NCBI GenBank assembly: GCA_910587325.1
Contig: CAJUKB010000009.1
Span: forward strand, 1 to 53,858
Origin: an uncultured Bacilli bacterium
GTDB lineage: Bacteria > Bacillota_I > Bacilli_A > RF39 > UBA660
Length of the DNA: 53,858 nucleotides
Reading direction: 5' to 3'
Shown here piece by piece: positions 14,873 through 25,400 of the stretch (the first letter of the stretch is position 1; each line of letters starts with the position of its first letter). Below the pieces are notes generated by a model. The model made no database searches and was not told the DNA's origin. It was given only the letters and a program-made list of their open reading frames with translations. A program made the translations under genes and the position numbers.

Positions 14873-15055
14873 TTATTTTCCTTTCTGATTATTTTTATTT
14901 TCTTCTTTTGATAATTCTAAAATCTTCTCAATTTGTTCTTGATATTGTTTATCTTTTCTTAAAACTTCAAGCATTAGATAGTTAGGAATCACTTCTTTAT
15001 TTTCCTTAAAATAATCAAGAATTTGGGGTACGACTACTTGAAAAAAGTAGTTAAT
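14873..15055 (-). CDS. 60-aa protein with ATT start, upstream of the relaxase
   Basis: The frame runs from ATT 15055 to TAA 14873, three bases before the relaxase ATG. A perfect AGGAGG lies seven bases ahead of this ATT, and four ahead of another ATT at 15058. An in-frame TAG upstream of the AGGAGG excludes an ATG start. The product is helical, hydrophobic at the start (NYFFQVVVPQILDYF), then strongly charged. Its position suggests a mobilisation accessory or regulator whose translation is coupled to the relaxase. The rare ATT start would keep expression low. Confidence 0.55.
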   Translation of the reverse strand: MNYFFQVVVPQILDYFKENKEVIPNYLMLEVLRKDKQYQEQIEKILELSKEENKNNQKGK

Positions 15056-15085
15056 AATTTTGCCTCCTTTCTAAATTTAGACAAC

Positions 15086-15108
15086 AAAAAAAGAGCAATT
15101 TTTTGCTC
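15086..15108 (-). terminator. terminator after the peptidase E operon
   Basis: A perfect GAGCAA/TTGCTC stem with a four-base loop is followed on the minus strand by seven T. It separates the HIT-SnoaL-PepE operon from the relaxase operon. Confidence 0.8.
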
Positions 15109-15129
15109 AAATTTAATAAAAACAAAGTT

Positions 15130-15726
15130 TTATTCTGTATCAATAATTTCATAGTCATCTCGCTCATTTACTATAATTGCTTGTTCATTAGTTAACGTTA
15201 TAAATTGTAAGTTAGGATGATCTTTAATAATTTCATTAATTAATTTTGTATATTCTTCATCACTTTTGTAATGTGGTAATATATACTTATCTATTAAATT
15301 CATTGCATGATAATCATTTAATAATGGAGCATCTTCTTTATCATCTAATTTACTAACATAATCGATTGAAGGACAAGCAATGCATGAACCCGCACTTGAA
15401 CCAATATAGAGTTTATTATTGGCAAATTCTATTAATTTTTGAATAATATCTTTTTGCTTTAGTTGTTGCAATAGATAAAAGCAGTTTCCACCAGCAACAA
15501 ATATAGCATCAACGCTATCCAATTTCTTTAGAATTTCTTCCTTTTCTTCACTCGTAATTTCAATATTAGTAATATTATATCTCATTTCTATTAGGTCTTT
15601 TTTATCTTTTTCCATATACCATCTATCACTATCTAACTCTGATGCAGTAGGTATAAATCCAATTTTAGAATTTTCCTCTAAGAATCTTTTTATGATTTGT
15701 TTGTTACTAGACAATAATATTTTCAT
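15130..15726 (-). CDS. peptidase E-like (S51) protein
   Basis: This is a 198-aa class I glutamine amidotransferase-like fold. The nucleophile is Ser111 in GSSAGS, the strand ends with FVAGGN, and a His in ILPHYK completes the family pattern. Family S51 includes dipeptidase E and cyanophycinase, and small Firmicute members are poorly characterised. I chose ATG 15726, which overlaps the preceding TGA as ATGA and has a GGGAG site. An ATG 15 bases upstream is also possible. It is the last gene of a three-gene operon with HIT and SnoaL-like genes. Confidence 0.85.
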   Translation of the reverse strand: MKILLSSNKQIIKRFLEENSKIGFIPTASELDSDRWYMEKDKKDLIEMRYNITNIEITSEEKEEILKKLDSVDAIFVAGGNCFYLLQQLKQKDIIQKLIEFANNKLYIGSSAGSCIACPSIDYVSKLDDKEDAPLLNDYHAMNLIDKYILPHYKSDEEYTKLINEIIKDHPNLQFITLTNEQAIIVNERDDYEIIDTE

Positions 15727-16067
15727 CTTTTCATCTCCCAACTTTTAAAGTAAATACATTCCATATTTTCATTAAATTTAATTTCATAGATACCATCAAA
15801 ATCTATATCATTTTGTTTTAAAATCCACTGTGCAATTACTGTATATCCATCAATTGCTAAAGGCTTTATTTCAATACTTTGGATATTCTCATTTTTAACA
15901 TGTTGCCATTCCTCATTGATTTCTTCTAAAGTTGTGTAAGGTTTCATAAAAGGTGCTTCTTGATAAAATGTAGTGTTTTTAAATAATGCAACAGCATTAT
16001 CAATATTTTTATTAAACCAGTAATTTTTTAATTTATTTAACCATTCTTCTACAAATTGTTTATTCAT
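15723..16067 (-). CDS. SnoaL-like / NTF2-fold protein
   Basis: This is a 114-aa protein with the NTF2-like pattern: an N-terminal helix (EEWLNKLKNYWFNKN), an F/Y-rich region ending in a strand, then AQWIL and a C-terminal strand with IYFKSWEMKR. The family covers small isomerases, hydrolases and binding proteins. The reaction is unknown here. It ends in a 4-base overlap with the peptidase E-like gene and lies seven bases after the HIT gene. Confidence 0.8.
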   Translation of the reverse strand: MNKQFVEEWLNKLKNYWFNKNIDNAVALFKNTTFYQEAPFMKPYTTLEEINEEWQHVKNENIQSIEIKPLAIDGYTVIAQWILKQNDIDFDGIYEIKFNENMECIYFKSWEMKR

Positions 16068-16074
16068 ATTATTT

Positions 16075-16494
16075 TTACCTTTCTATAAAGTCATTTTTGA
16101 TTTTGTACAAAATTTCTTCGGAAACTTCAGTTTTATACATCCCAACTCCAGTAGGCCATTCTTTGTCTATCCATTTAATTCCATATCTTTCAATTTCTTT
16201 ATCATATCTAGGAATTGCATGGAAATGAACAAAATTTTCTTTCATCATATTAGCATGATAATTAAATTTTACAGCACCATACAATGTTTTATTTTTCTCT
16301 TCAAATAAGTTACAGACTTTTGGAAACTCCGCCATTTCTTCTGGAGTTATTTCTGCTAGCGATGGGCAACTTCTTTTAAGAAGTATAATACAACTTCCAA
16401 GTGTTACAGGAACCGGCCTCAATATCAAAATCCAATAATTAAACTCTTTTAAAAATAAATCTTCTCGATTAAATCTACCAGCAAATTCATACAT
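16075..16494 (-). CDS. HIT-family protein
   Basis: This is a 139-aa histidine triad protein. The signature region is FVHFHAIPRY, with His90 and His92, so the usual third His is replaced by Pro-Arg, as in some bacterial HIT branches. HIT proteins hydrolyse or transfer nucleotides from dinucleoside or adenylated substrates. The ATG 16494 follows a GGAGGAATG site. It is the first gene of the operon with SnoaL-like and peptidase E-like genes, and it is close to the recombinase stop. Confidence 0.82.
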   Translation of the reverse strand: MYEFAGRFNREDLFLKEFNYWILILRPVPVTLGSCIILLKRSCPSLAEITPEEMAEFPKVCNLFEEKNKTLYGAVKFNYHANMMKENFVHFHAIPRYDKEIERYGIKWIDKEWPTGVGMYKTEVSEEILYKIKNDFIER

Positions 16495-16539
16495 AAGTCA
16501 TTCCTCCTTATAAATATTATAACATTAATTCTTGATAAA

Positions 16540-18276
16540 TCAGATACCTATTTGTAATAAAGTATATTTGTCTTTCTCGAATTTACTTTCTTTCTTGTTA
16601 GGAATAATCTGTAAAAGAGAGTTATTAGATAAACTATCAATATCCAGCTTGTTTTTTTCAATAGTGATAGGAGCTATTTTATAAAATTTACTTAGTGATT
16701 CGATATATTTAGTTATATCTTCTTTAGTTCTTTCATTAGATAAAATAACATCTCTATTACTAATATTAACTGCCATATCAAAACAATCATTTCTAAACAT
16801 ATAACCAATATTTTGAATTTCTTTTTTATTAATATTGATTTTCTTAATAATGATTTCTTCTTTATTTTTTTCAATTTTAATAGAATCAATGTACTTAGTT
16901 ATTAGTTCTGCTTTTTGTTCTTTAGTAAGTTTATTCCATAGTCCATTCTTCCTAACATAGTAAGATTTATATTTCATTTTCTCTAGTTGAAATAGGTTAT
17001 TATAAAACCTTAAATCATCTTTGTGATTTAGATTTTCATCAGCATTATTCAAATTATTCAGTTTTATTTTTGTTTCTTCAATTTGCATTTTAATACTTTT
17101 TTCTTCATCTATAAAAACATCTTGTTCAATATTGCTATTTAAATAGGCATTTTTAATCCTTTGTAGCTTCATATTTAAGTCTTTTAATATCTTCTCGTAT
17201 CTTTTTATTTCTATTGTTAAATCTTCGTTAAAAAACGATTTATAATTGTTATCTATAAGCAAATAATAATCTAACATATCATTTAAGAATAACATTAATG
17301 GTTGTTCAATTTTCTTTTCATTGATTCTCGTATTACAACAATTACACTTGTAATAGATTTGAGTAGGCTTATTCTTAGATGTAGTAGAAGAACCACCCAT
17401 GATTTTATTACATTTAGAACATACGATTTTCTGCATATAAACATAAGTGTGTTTCCTAGTATAGTTCTTTAAATTCTTTTCTTTTTGTTTTTGTACTAAC
17501 TCAAAATCATGTTTATCAATAATAGCAGGGCATACATCTTCAAGTAGGATAGTTTCCTCGTTTTGTATTCGTTTTCTGTGTTGATAATTGCCTGCATAAA
17601 TATAATTAGATAACATTCTATCAATAGTAGTTGTTCTCCAATTACGATTTAAAACATTCTTTTCATTTAGTCGTTTTGTAATAGTACAAACTGATTGACC
17701 ACTTAAATAAGACTTAAAAATATCTTTTACAACTTCACTTTCAACCTCATCAATAACAAGTTCTTTATTGATTTTACGATAACCAATGGGAGCCTTTCCA
17801 GAAAAATGTCCTTTTTTAGCTGCTCCCATTAAACCAAATTTTGTTCTTTCTGAAGTTCTTTCGATTTCTAATTGAGCAAGTATAGTAGTCATTCTCATAA
17901 AGAATACACCAGTAGGAGTAGAAGTATTAATCTCTTCACATTCACTCTCTAAATCACATTTGTATTCTTCTAATAATTTACAAATAGTTTCTAAGTCTTG
18001 AATAGAACGAGTTAATCTATCTAACTTATAAACAAGTATTTTGTTTATTTTCCCATCTTTCATATCTTGTATCATCTCTTGAAACTTAGGTCGATTCATA
18101 CTTTTAGCAGAAACTCCTTCTTCACGATAGACTTTATAAATTTTATATCCTTTCCATTCACACAACCTTTTAAGACTTTCTTCTTGCTCATCTAAACTAA
18201 AACCAAATCTTGACTGATCCTCTGTGCTGACACGAGGATAAATCCCTACAACAAAGTTCTTCTTTTCTCCGTTCAT
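16540..18276 (-). CDS. large serine recombinase
   Basis: This 578-aa protein has full family length. Residues 5-155 are the resolvase catalytic domain with Ser17 in YPRVSTEDQ. Residues ~165-265 form the recombinase domain (GKAPIGYRKI). Residues ~300-340 are a zinc ribbon with CSKC and CNCC. After that comes a coiled-coil region. Such enzymes integrate and excise mobile elements between attP and attB without high identity. ATG 18276 is preferred over the upstream GTG because an AAGGAG site lies between them. It is adjacent to the tRNA-Gly end of the element. A truncated paralogue lies at 4627. Confidence 0.92.
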   Translation of the reverse strand: MNGEKKNFVVGIYPRVSTEDQSRFGFSLDEQEESLKRLCEWKGYKIYKVYREEGVSAKSMNRPKFQEMIQDMKDGKINKILVYKLDRLTRSIQDLETICKLLEEYKCDLESECEEINTSTPTGVFFMRMTTILAQLEIERTSERTKFGLMGAAKKGHFSGKAPIGYRKINKELVIDEVESEVVKDIFKSYLSGQSVCTITKRLNEKNVLNRNWRTTTIDRMLSNYIYAGNYQHRKRIQNEETILLEDVCPAIIDKHDFELVQKQKEKNLKNYTRKHTYVYMQKIVCSKCNKIMGGSSTTSKNKPTQIYYKCNCCNTRINEKKIEQPLMLFLNDMLDYYLLIDNNYKSFFNEDLTIEIKRYEKILKDLNMKLQRIKNAYLNSNIEQDVFIDEEKSIKMQIEETKIKLNNLNNADENLNHKDDLRFYNNLFQLEKMKYKSYYVRKNGLWNKLTKEQKAELITKYIDSIKIEKNKEEIIIKKININKKEIQNIGYMFRNDCFDMAVNISNRDVILSNERTKEDITKYIESLSKFYKIAPITIEKNKLDIDSLSNNSLLQIIPNKKESKFEKDKYTLLQIGI

Positions 18277-18303
18277 ATTTTTTTCTTCTCCTTTCCTTGA
18301 ACG

Positions 18304-18333
18304 ACAAAAAAACACAAGAGAATTTCCTTGTGT
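18304..18333 (-). terminator. terminator just upstream of the recombinase gene
   Basis: A perfect CACAAG/CTTGTG stem followed by seven T on the minus strand ends 28 bases before the recombinase ATG. It would stop transcripts coming from the small gene at 18495 and so isolate recombinase expression. Confidence 0.7.
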
Positions 18334-18356
18334 TAAGAACTACAAAAATACATAAA

Positions 18357-18385
18357 ATATACGATTACTTATAATTTTCGTATAT
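18357..18385. repeat. 8-base inverted repeat in the recombinase leader
   Basis: ATATACGA and TCGTATAT are perfect arms 13 bases apart, upstream of the recombinase. It may be an operator or a half of the recombinase's attachment site. The wider gap 18334-18494 holds no gene. Confidence 0.4.
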
Positions 18386-18494
18386 TACCATAATAACACA
18401 TTTTAACCGGAAAGTAAACGGACATCGAAAAATAATTTTTGCTCGCAAATCCTTATAAATAAAGGGGAAAATAAAATTTCAAAAAATTTATTTT

Positions 18495-18779
18495 TTACAA
18501 CATTTTTAAAACCAAAAATTTTATGGATTCAAGAATAATAATTTCTAAACTATCTTTCAAATAAAAGTTATTATCATTAGGATAAGAAAGCAATATTAAA
18601 CAAGATGAATCATTGCTAATAATAATTTTGTGTGGCTCATTGACTGAAAGGTTAGTTTTATCAAAATGAATATTCTTCCCATTTACAAATTCAATATGTA
18701 GTTTTGATATTTTAGGTATCTTCATAAGTTTTTCTTTAACACATAAAGGAAATTCTAAAGGTTCTATGGTTATTTTCAT
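18495..18779 (-). CDS. 94-aa small protein of the TN-V-EP family (copy A)
   Basis: This is a homologue of the 99-aa protein at 5871, with the same start (MKITIEPLEFP), IEFVNGKNIHF, TNLSVNEPHKIIISN and a hydrophobic C-terminus. It is clearly conserved at protein level while DNA differs, so it has been under selection. ATG 18779 follows a GGGAGG site. It is the first gene between the tRNA-Gly and the recombinase, with two terminators before it and one after it. No known domain is seen. A DNA-binding or recombination-control role is a guess from position. Confidence 0.8.
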   Translation of the reverse strand: MKITIEPLEFPLCVKEKLMKIPKISKLHIEFVNGKNIHFDKTNLSVNEPHKIIISNDSSCLILLSYPNDNNFYLKDSLEIIILESIKFLVLKML

Positions 18780-18803
18780 TTGTGAAGCCTCCCTTCAAAC
18801 ATG

Positions 18804-18833
18804 AAAAAATCCCATATCAACGAGTGATATAGG
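18804..18833 (-). terminator. second terminator downstream of tRNA-Gly
   Basis: The minus-strand stem CCTATATCA with TGATATGGG is followed by six T. A similar second hairpin is found behind att-like site C. Confidence 0.6.
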
Positions 18834-18846
18834 ATATTTTTGTAAT

Positions 18847-18871
18847 ATAAAACTCACACGATGGTGTGAGT
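18847..18871 (-). terminator. tRNA-Gly terminator
   Basis: A perfect CTCACAC/GTGTGAG stem with a four-base loop is followed by TTTT, twelve bases after the tRNA 3' end. Confidence 0.8.
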
Positions 18872-18882
18872 AATTCTCTCAA

Positions 18883-18956
18883 TGGAGCAGGTGATGGGAA
18901 TCGAACCCACGTTATCAGCTTGGAAGGCTGAAGCTCTACCATTAAACTACACCTGC
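18883..18956 (-). tRNA. tRNA-Gly(TCC)
   Basis: The cloverleaf is complete: acceptor GCAGGTG with CACCTGC, anticodon TCC in loop CTTCCAA, and the T arm with GGTTCGAATCC. The CCA end is encoded. The side facing lower coordinates is the 3' end, where the mobile DNA begins, so this is the likely integration target. Confidence 0.95.
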
Positions 18957-19089
18957 ATTTCTTTTGATACAATTAAAATTATAACATAAAATTTTAAAAT
19001 TTCAACTATTTTTTCTACTGTCAATATATTATATGCAATTTTAGAAAAATTTTGCATATAAAAATATAGATTATCCAAAATTTTTTTGC

Positions 19090-19095
19090 TATAAT
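19090..19095 (+). promoter_or_regulatory. -10 box of tRNA-Thr
   Basis: A perfect TATAAT ends ten bases before the mature tRNA start. No clear -35 was found. Confidence 0.5.
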
Positions 19096-19105
19096 GAATT
19101 TAATT

Positions 19106-19181
19106 GCTGGAATAGCTCAGTTGGTAGAGCAACGCCCTCGTAACGCGTAGGTCGCAAGTTCGAGTCTTGTTTCCAGCACCA
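19106..19181 (+). tRNA. tRNA-Thr(CGT)
   Basis: The acceptor GCTGGAA pairs with TTCCAGC, the anticodon loop is CTCGTAA (anticodon CGT), and the T loop has GTTCGAGTC. CCA is encoded. The last anticodon-stem pair is a C-C mismatch. Confidence 0.93.
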
Positions 19182-19193
19182 CATGTTTAGTAT

Positions 19194-19214
19194 TCCCCTA
19201 AAAAGGGGTTTTTA
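19194..19214 (+). terminator. tRNA-Thr terminator
   Basis: A CCCCT/AGGGG stem is followed by TTTTTA, about 13 bases after the tRNA. The rest of the gap to 19483 has only a TATAAT at 19444 as a likely promoter element of the giant gene. Confidence 0.75.
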
Positions 19215-19483
19215 TTTTTAAATTTTATAATATAAATTTTAAAAATAATAGATAAAAAGCATAGAATCGATAATAATTAATAATTCATAATTATGAAAAA
19301 AATGTAAATCTTATAAATAGTAGAAGTAAAATAGAAGTAGATTTTAACTGATTTTCCTTTTACCATTAAAATGATGAAAAACAACCATTTTTGCTGCATA
19401 TAATTTGATAATAATAGTTGAAAAATTATGTTTTTTTTACTAATATAATATTAGAAAAAGTTTTAATGTGAGGGTGTAGTATT

Positions 19484-22400
19484 ATGAAAAAGAAAATCAT
19501 AGGAATTATAATGTTTTTAATATTAAATCTAATGGTAGCACATCCTGTATTAGCCAAAACAGGAATAGATGCAAAACTAACAGCAAATGCCTTTGAATTA
19601 AAAGCAAACGAAACCTTAGAAGTAACGTTTTCTTTTACAAATTTTAGAGAAATAAACAAAGGGATTAATGCATATAAAGGAACATTAGAATATGATAAAA
19701 ATATTTTTGAAGAAGTAGTTCAAAGTGACTTTGAAAGTTTGAACAATTGGGAAGAATTAAAATACAATCCCCAAAACGGACAATTTGTAGCTTTCCGAAA
19801 AGTAGGGACTAAAACAGAAGAAAATGTTGTTAAATTAGTACTGAAAGTAAAAAAAGATGTAGAAGCTACAAAAACGATAGTCAAAATAAAAGACATCACA
19901 ACTTCTGAAGGAAAAAAAGATATTTTTTTAAGTGATGCTAATTTAAATTTAAATATAATAAAAGAGCAAATCGTTATTCCTTCAAAGCCAAGTACTGGAG
20001 GCACTATTAACAACAGTACCAATACCTCAGGAAGTTCATCCGGAAACAAAATAGAAACAAGTACCCCAACAAATCCAGATAACACGCAAGAGAAAATAGA
20101 GGATATTACCCAAAATGAAAAGCCCAGTGAAGAAGATAAAGGTTTTGATGTTACACAAGACGAAACAACTCCAAATAAAGAAACTACTCAAGGCAAAAAA
20201 ACAAGCCATAAATTTACTTGGATTCTTATTTGTATTTTCATTCAACTTATTGCTATTATTGTTTTATACATAAAGCATAAAGAAAAAGATAAAAGTAAAA
20301 GTATAAATCTATCTTTAATCGTTTTAGGAATTATCTTAACAGAATTTATTGGAATTACAAGTGCCTATGCTTATGATTTTTCAAAAAAAGGACAATTAAA
20401 TGGAGACTCTGAAATTAATTATGCCGATGTAAGTTTATTAGAATTACATTTAATTCAGTTGAAAAATTTGCCAGATGATAAATTAGAATTTGCTGATATG
20501 AACATGGATGGAAAGATTACCATTACAGACTTAACTGTTTTAATTCAAAAAATAGAGAAAACGTTAGAATATGATGCAGAAATAGTAGATATCGACATAG
20601 AAAATGCTTTTCCTAACAAAAACCAAGAAATTTCCGTAAAATTAAATGCCGATGTAAGTTATGGAGCTAGTATTAAACGTATTATAATGAACAACCAAGA
20701 ATACGAAGTAGAAAAAGAACCAAACACATCTTTTTATACCCTAAAAATAAATGCTGGTTCTACAGCTAGAATGAGAATTTTTACTATCACAGAAGCTCGA
20801 TTAGACAACGATAAAAAAGTGAAAATGAATTATACTTTTAAGATTGATGTTTTAAAAGATAAACCGATGATGGAAAATTACCGAGTAGAGGAAAACAAAG
20901 ACGATTCTAAATTGATATTATTATTTAATATAAAAGATGCTGAAGATAGTATCGAAAATGCTTATGTAGAAATCTACGATGAAACTCAAAACCTTTTAAC
21001 TCAAGAAAAAGTCGTAAAAGGAGAAAATCGTATTGAAGTTTCAGTAGAAGAGAAAAAAGAATATAAAGCCAATATTATTTTAAATTATAAATTAAGTAAC
21101 GATTCAAAAGACGAAACCAAAAAGGGAGTAGAGCTTTACGAAAAAGATTTACAACTATTGATCGATTATCATTTTACTTTTGGAAATCTAAAAACATATA
21201 AAGAAGACCAAGAAACAACTATTTTTAGTAAAGAAGATCAAGTGAAACTTGTTTTTGAAAGTAGCAATTCAACAAAGCATAATCCCAAAACAATTAAAAT
21301 TGGTGAAAAAGAATACGAAGTAGTAGAAGAAAATGGAAAATTTATTGCAACATTAGATGCAGTAACAGAGTTGGGAAATCAAACCATACAAATTGATGAA
21401 ATTACTTTATCCAATGGTAAAAGATTTGCAATAACCGAAAACAACACCATTACCATTCAAGTCAATAAAAGAAAACCAGAAATCATCGACTTATCAACAA
21501 CGGAATTTACAGAAATGCATCAATTAAAAGTCATGTTTAAGCTAGAAGACTTAGATGAAGCAGTAACAGAATTAAACCTACAAGTTTTAGACGCTAATGA
21601 CAATGAAATTGGAAACATAAATATACCACGTAATGAAGTATTAAGTGATGGAATGGTAAATAAATTCTTCCCAACACACATGACAACCGCTTACAAAGTG
21701 AAAATACATTTCACTTACAATTTAACAGGAAATGATGCAGATACAATAACAAATGAGCTTGCAGAAGAAAAGACGGTTGAAGCAGACCCTAGGATAACCA
21801 TTAAAAGCATTACGCCAAGTAGCAATTATGTAAAAAAAGGTGGAATAGTAAAATTAACATTTGATTTAGAAAGCAACAAAACCGAAGACATTACAAGAAT
21901 ACTTATCAACAACATCAATTGTATTGCAGTAAAACTAGACAATGGAAATTACGAAGCGACACTAAACGTTGGTGGAACAAGTGGAATCTATCCATTCAAC
22001 ATTACCAAATTTACTTATAGTAATGGAGCAGTTGCAACAACGGACGAAACAATACAAGTAGAAGTACTAAAAGACAAGCCAATTGTCAAAAACTTTGCCC
22101 AAACAGACAATCTAAATGCAAAAGAAGTCATCTTACGTTTTGATGTAGAAGATGAAGAAAACACATTCTTAAGTGGAAAAGCAATCTTGACAAGCAATGG
22201 AGTTTCTATTGAAAAAGCGATAAACAAAGGACACAACGAATTAACCTTCCAAGTAGAGCCATCAAAAAAATACACATTAAAAATCAATGCAACATACGAT
22301 TTAGACAGCAATACTTTAGAAGGAACACCAGAAGAAGACAATCGAATCACTGACGAAACTCTTGCAACCCAAGAAGTCGAATTGATAGCAGACTATCAAC

Positions 22401-25400
22401 TAGATTTAAAAAATATCAAAACTTACAATGAAAATGGAGAAACAAAATACTTTGGTAAGTCAGAACCAATCACCATTAGTTTTGAAAGTACCAATTCAAC
22501 TACTTTTGAACCAATAAAAGCAGTAGTCAATGGAAAAGAATATCCATTAACAAAAAAAGAAAATGCTTATTATTTAACAATCAGTAGTCACAGAACCTCT
22601 GGAGTGAAAACAGCGAAAATAGAAAAAATCATTTTAAGTAACTCCAAAGAATTAATCATAACAGAAAACAACGAAATCAAAGTAACCGTATTAAAAGACA
22701 AACCAACAATAGAACAATTTGGTTACAAAGAAAATATGGATGCAACAATTTCTGCTTCCTTCAAAGTAATCGATGAAGAAGAAACAATCACAAATGGTAA
22801 AGTTTTTGTTCTAAAAAATGGAGCCATAGTAAAAGAACAAACCTTAGAAAAGAATGACAACACAATTACTTTTCAACCAGAAGAAAATCAAAACTACATT
22901 GTAAAAGTAATAGCAGACTATGATTTAGACATGAATGTGTTAGAAGAAGACGCTAACGAATACAAAAATGTAACCCTTTTAGAAGCAGACATTACTCTAG
23001 GTGCTCGTAAATTTGAAATGAAAGACATTATTAGAACATCTATATACAAACAAACAGCAGATGGAGTTGTCGAAGTAAAAGATTTAAGCGAAAATGATCT
23101 TACAAATTTAGATAACTATATTGCCAAAGTGTATTTGAAACAAATGCCAACTTTCTATACCAATATAACGGGATATAGAATAGAAGACAATCAGTTGAAA
23201 CTAACATTAGATTTTGACAATGTTGTTCAGTACTCAAGTGACAATAAACAAGACAAGTTAGAAATTGTCTTTGGTGAAATGAATAATGGCATAGCAGAAA
23301 ATATAACCTTAGAAGGCTTAATTCGTGAGATGGAAAAGAATCCAAATGGAACATTTACATTAACCCGTGATTATGACGCTTCTATAATAACCAAAAATAC
23401 AAATACTTTAATTTCCTCATTTACTGGAACTTTAAATGGAAATGGCCATAAAATTTATAATTTATCCAAACCATTATTTGATACACTTGAATCTGCAACG
23501 ATAGAAAATTTAATCTTGGAAAGTCCAAAATTATCTGGAGTAAATAGTCGAGGAACTCTTGCCAATAGTGCAACCAATACAACAATACGAAATGTTCATG
23601 TAAAAGACTTAACATTAATTTCTGGTACCAACCGAGTAGGAGGAATACTAGGAGAAGCAACCTCATCAACCATAGAACAAAGTAGTGTAACCAACTTCAA
23701 AATTACCACTTCTCTTCACATAAGAATAGGAGGAATTGTGGGGAACATGATTGGTGGAGCAATTAAAAATTGTTATGTGGAAGGAGACCTTAATTCTACC
23801 CAAAACAAAGACGGAAATGGAATCAGTGGAATTCTAGGGACAGGAGATGGAACAGAATTAATCACTATAGAAAACTGTCTAACCAAAGTTACATACACAA
23901 ATAATGTAAGTGCTAGACTAAATGGAGACATTGTAGGTCTTGCTTTAAACAACAACACTGCCTTAATCAACAATGTCAGCTTATCAACAGGAAGCAATTT
24001 CTATAGTATTCATGGTTCTACAGTACATGCAACATCAACAAACAACTATGAACTTGCAAACTCTGGACTAGTAACAAATGCATCAGGAAATCGTGTAAAA
24101 CAAGTAACAAAAGAAGAACTTACAACAGAATTCTTCAAAAACAATGTAAACTTTGATGAAACCATTTGGGATATCAGCGATGTTTCATATGACAAACCAC
24201 CAGTATTACAAGTGGCGAAAGTAACAGAAGAAACAACAGAAGACGAAAAACCAAGTAATAGCAAATTGTATATTCCAGATTATTCACGAATCAAAAAAAT
24301 AAATGGATACACTGAAGAAAAAGATATTTTGTATCACAACATTAACAAATTAATGCCATATTATGATGCAAAATACCTAATTGAAGATGGGTTGAAATTA
24401 CAAAATGACCATCTATTAAATGCAAAAATAATCAAGCATATTTTGCCATATAGAAACGGAAAATTACAAACTTACTTAACAAGCCAAAGTCAAAATAGTT
24501 TGACAAGTATAAAAGTTGTCTTTGAAGATTATTCTGTGCAAGAATACAACCTAACCTTCAAAGAAACAAAACAAAATATAGCCATTTATACAATAGGAGA
24601 AATTGATTTAGAATATGCATTCAATAACTATACCATCAAAGAAGCGGCATCCATTGTAGAAACAATCAAAAATTACATAAGCAATGTAAATTATGCCACG
24701 ACACTTGACCCATTAACTGCCTCAGCTGACAGTAGACTATATCGTGATCATTACAATGAAATGATGAAACCACTGGCTGAAGAAATTGCTCTACAACTGT
24801 TACAAAATGATGGCAATAGTATCCTAAATATGGATAGCGAACTTTTAAACAACAAGATAAAACAAGAACTAATCGATAGTGGTAGATTAGACAAAATCTT
24901 ATACGCTTACAATTACTACCATAGATGGTACCATTTTGAAATTGGTGGGGCGAAAGTATCAGATATTCTATTATTTGAAGGAAAAATGTACAAAGACTCT
25001 ATGACGATTGACAACTTAACAGAAGAAGTATTAACAGGAAATTTAGGAACCAACGCAACACATACATTCTTCGCAAATAGTTTAAGTAAATATACAGGAA
25101 GTTCTGCCTTAACTTATTATCTAGATGGAGTAATCAGAAATATTGGTGGATATGAAGATATAAATGATTGGTTTACAGAACATTTTAGTTCCATCGGAAT
25201 ATTAGCAGAAATACCAGTGGAAAATCATCCTGAAGTAAAATATCGTGCATGGGATAGATTAAAAGGATTCCAAAACTTTATCTTACCTTTATCAACATTA
25301 CCGAAATATGCAGGATATATTATATCAGGACCAGCCCAATTCCAAGTGGGGGCACAAAGAGTTTACATTGCCGATCCAACAACGGCATCTGGCCAAAATA

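Noticed and set aside
15086..15108. MobV oriT hairpin
   Set aside because: The stem is followed by seven T in the direction of the peptidase E operon, so a terminator explains it fully.
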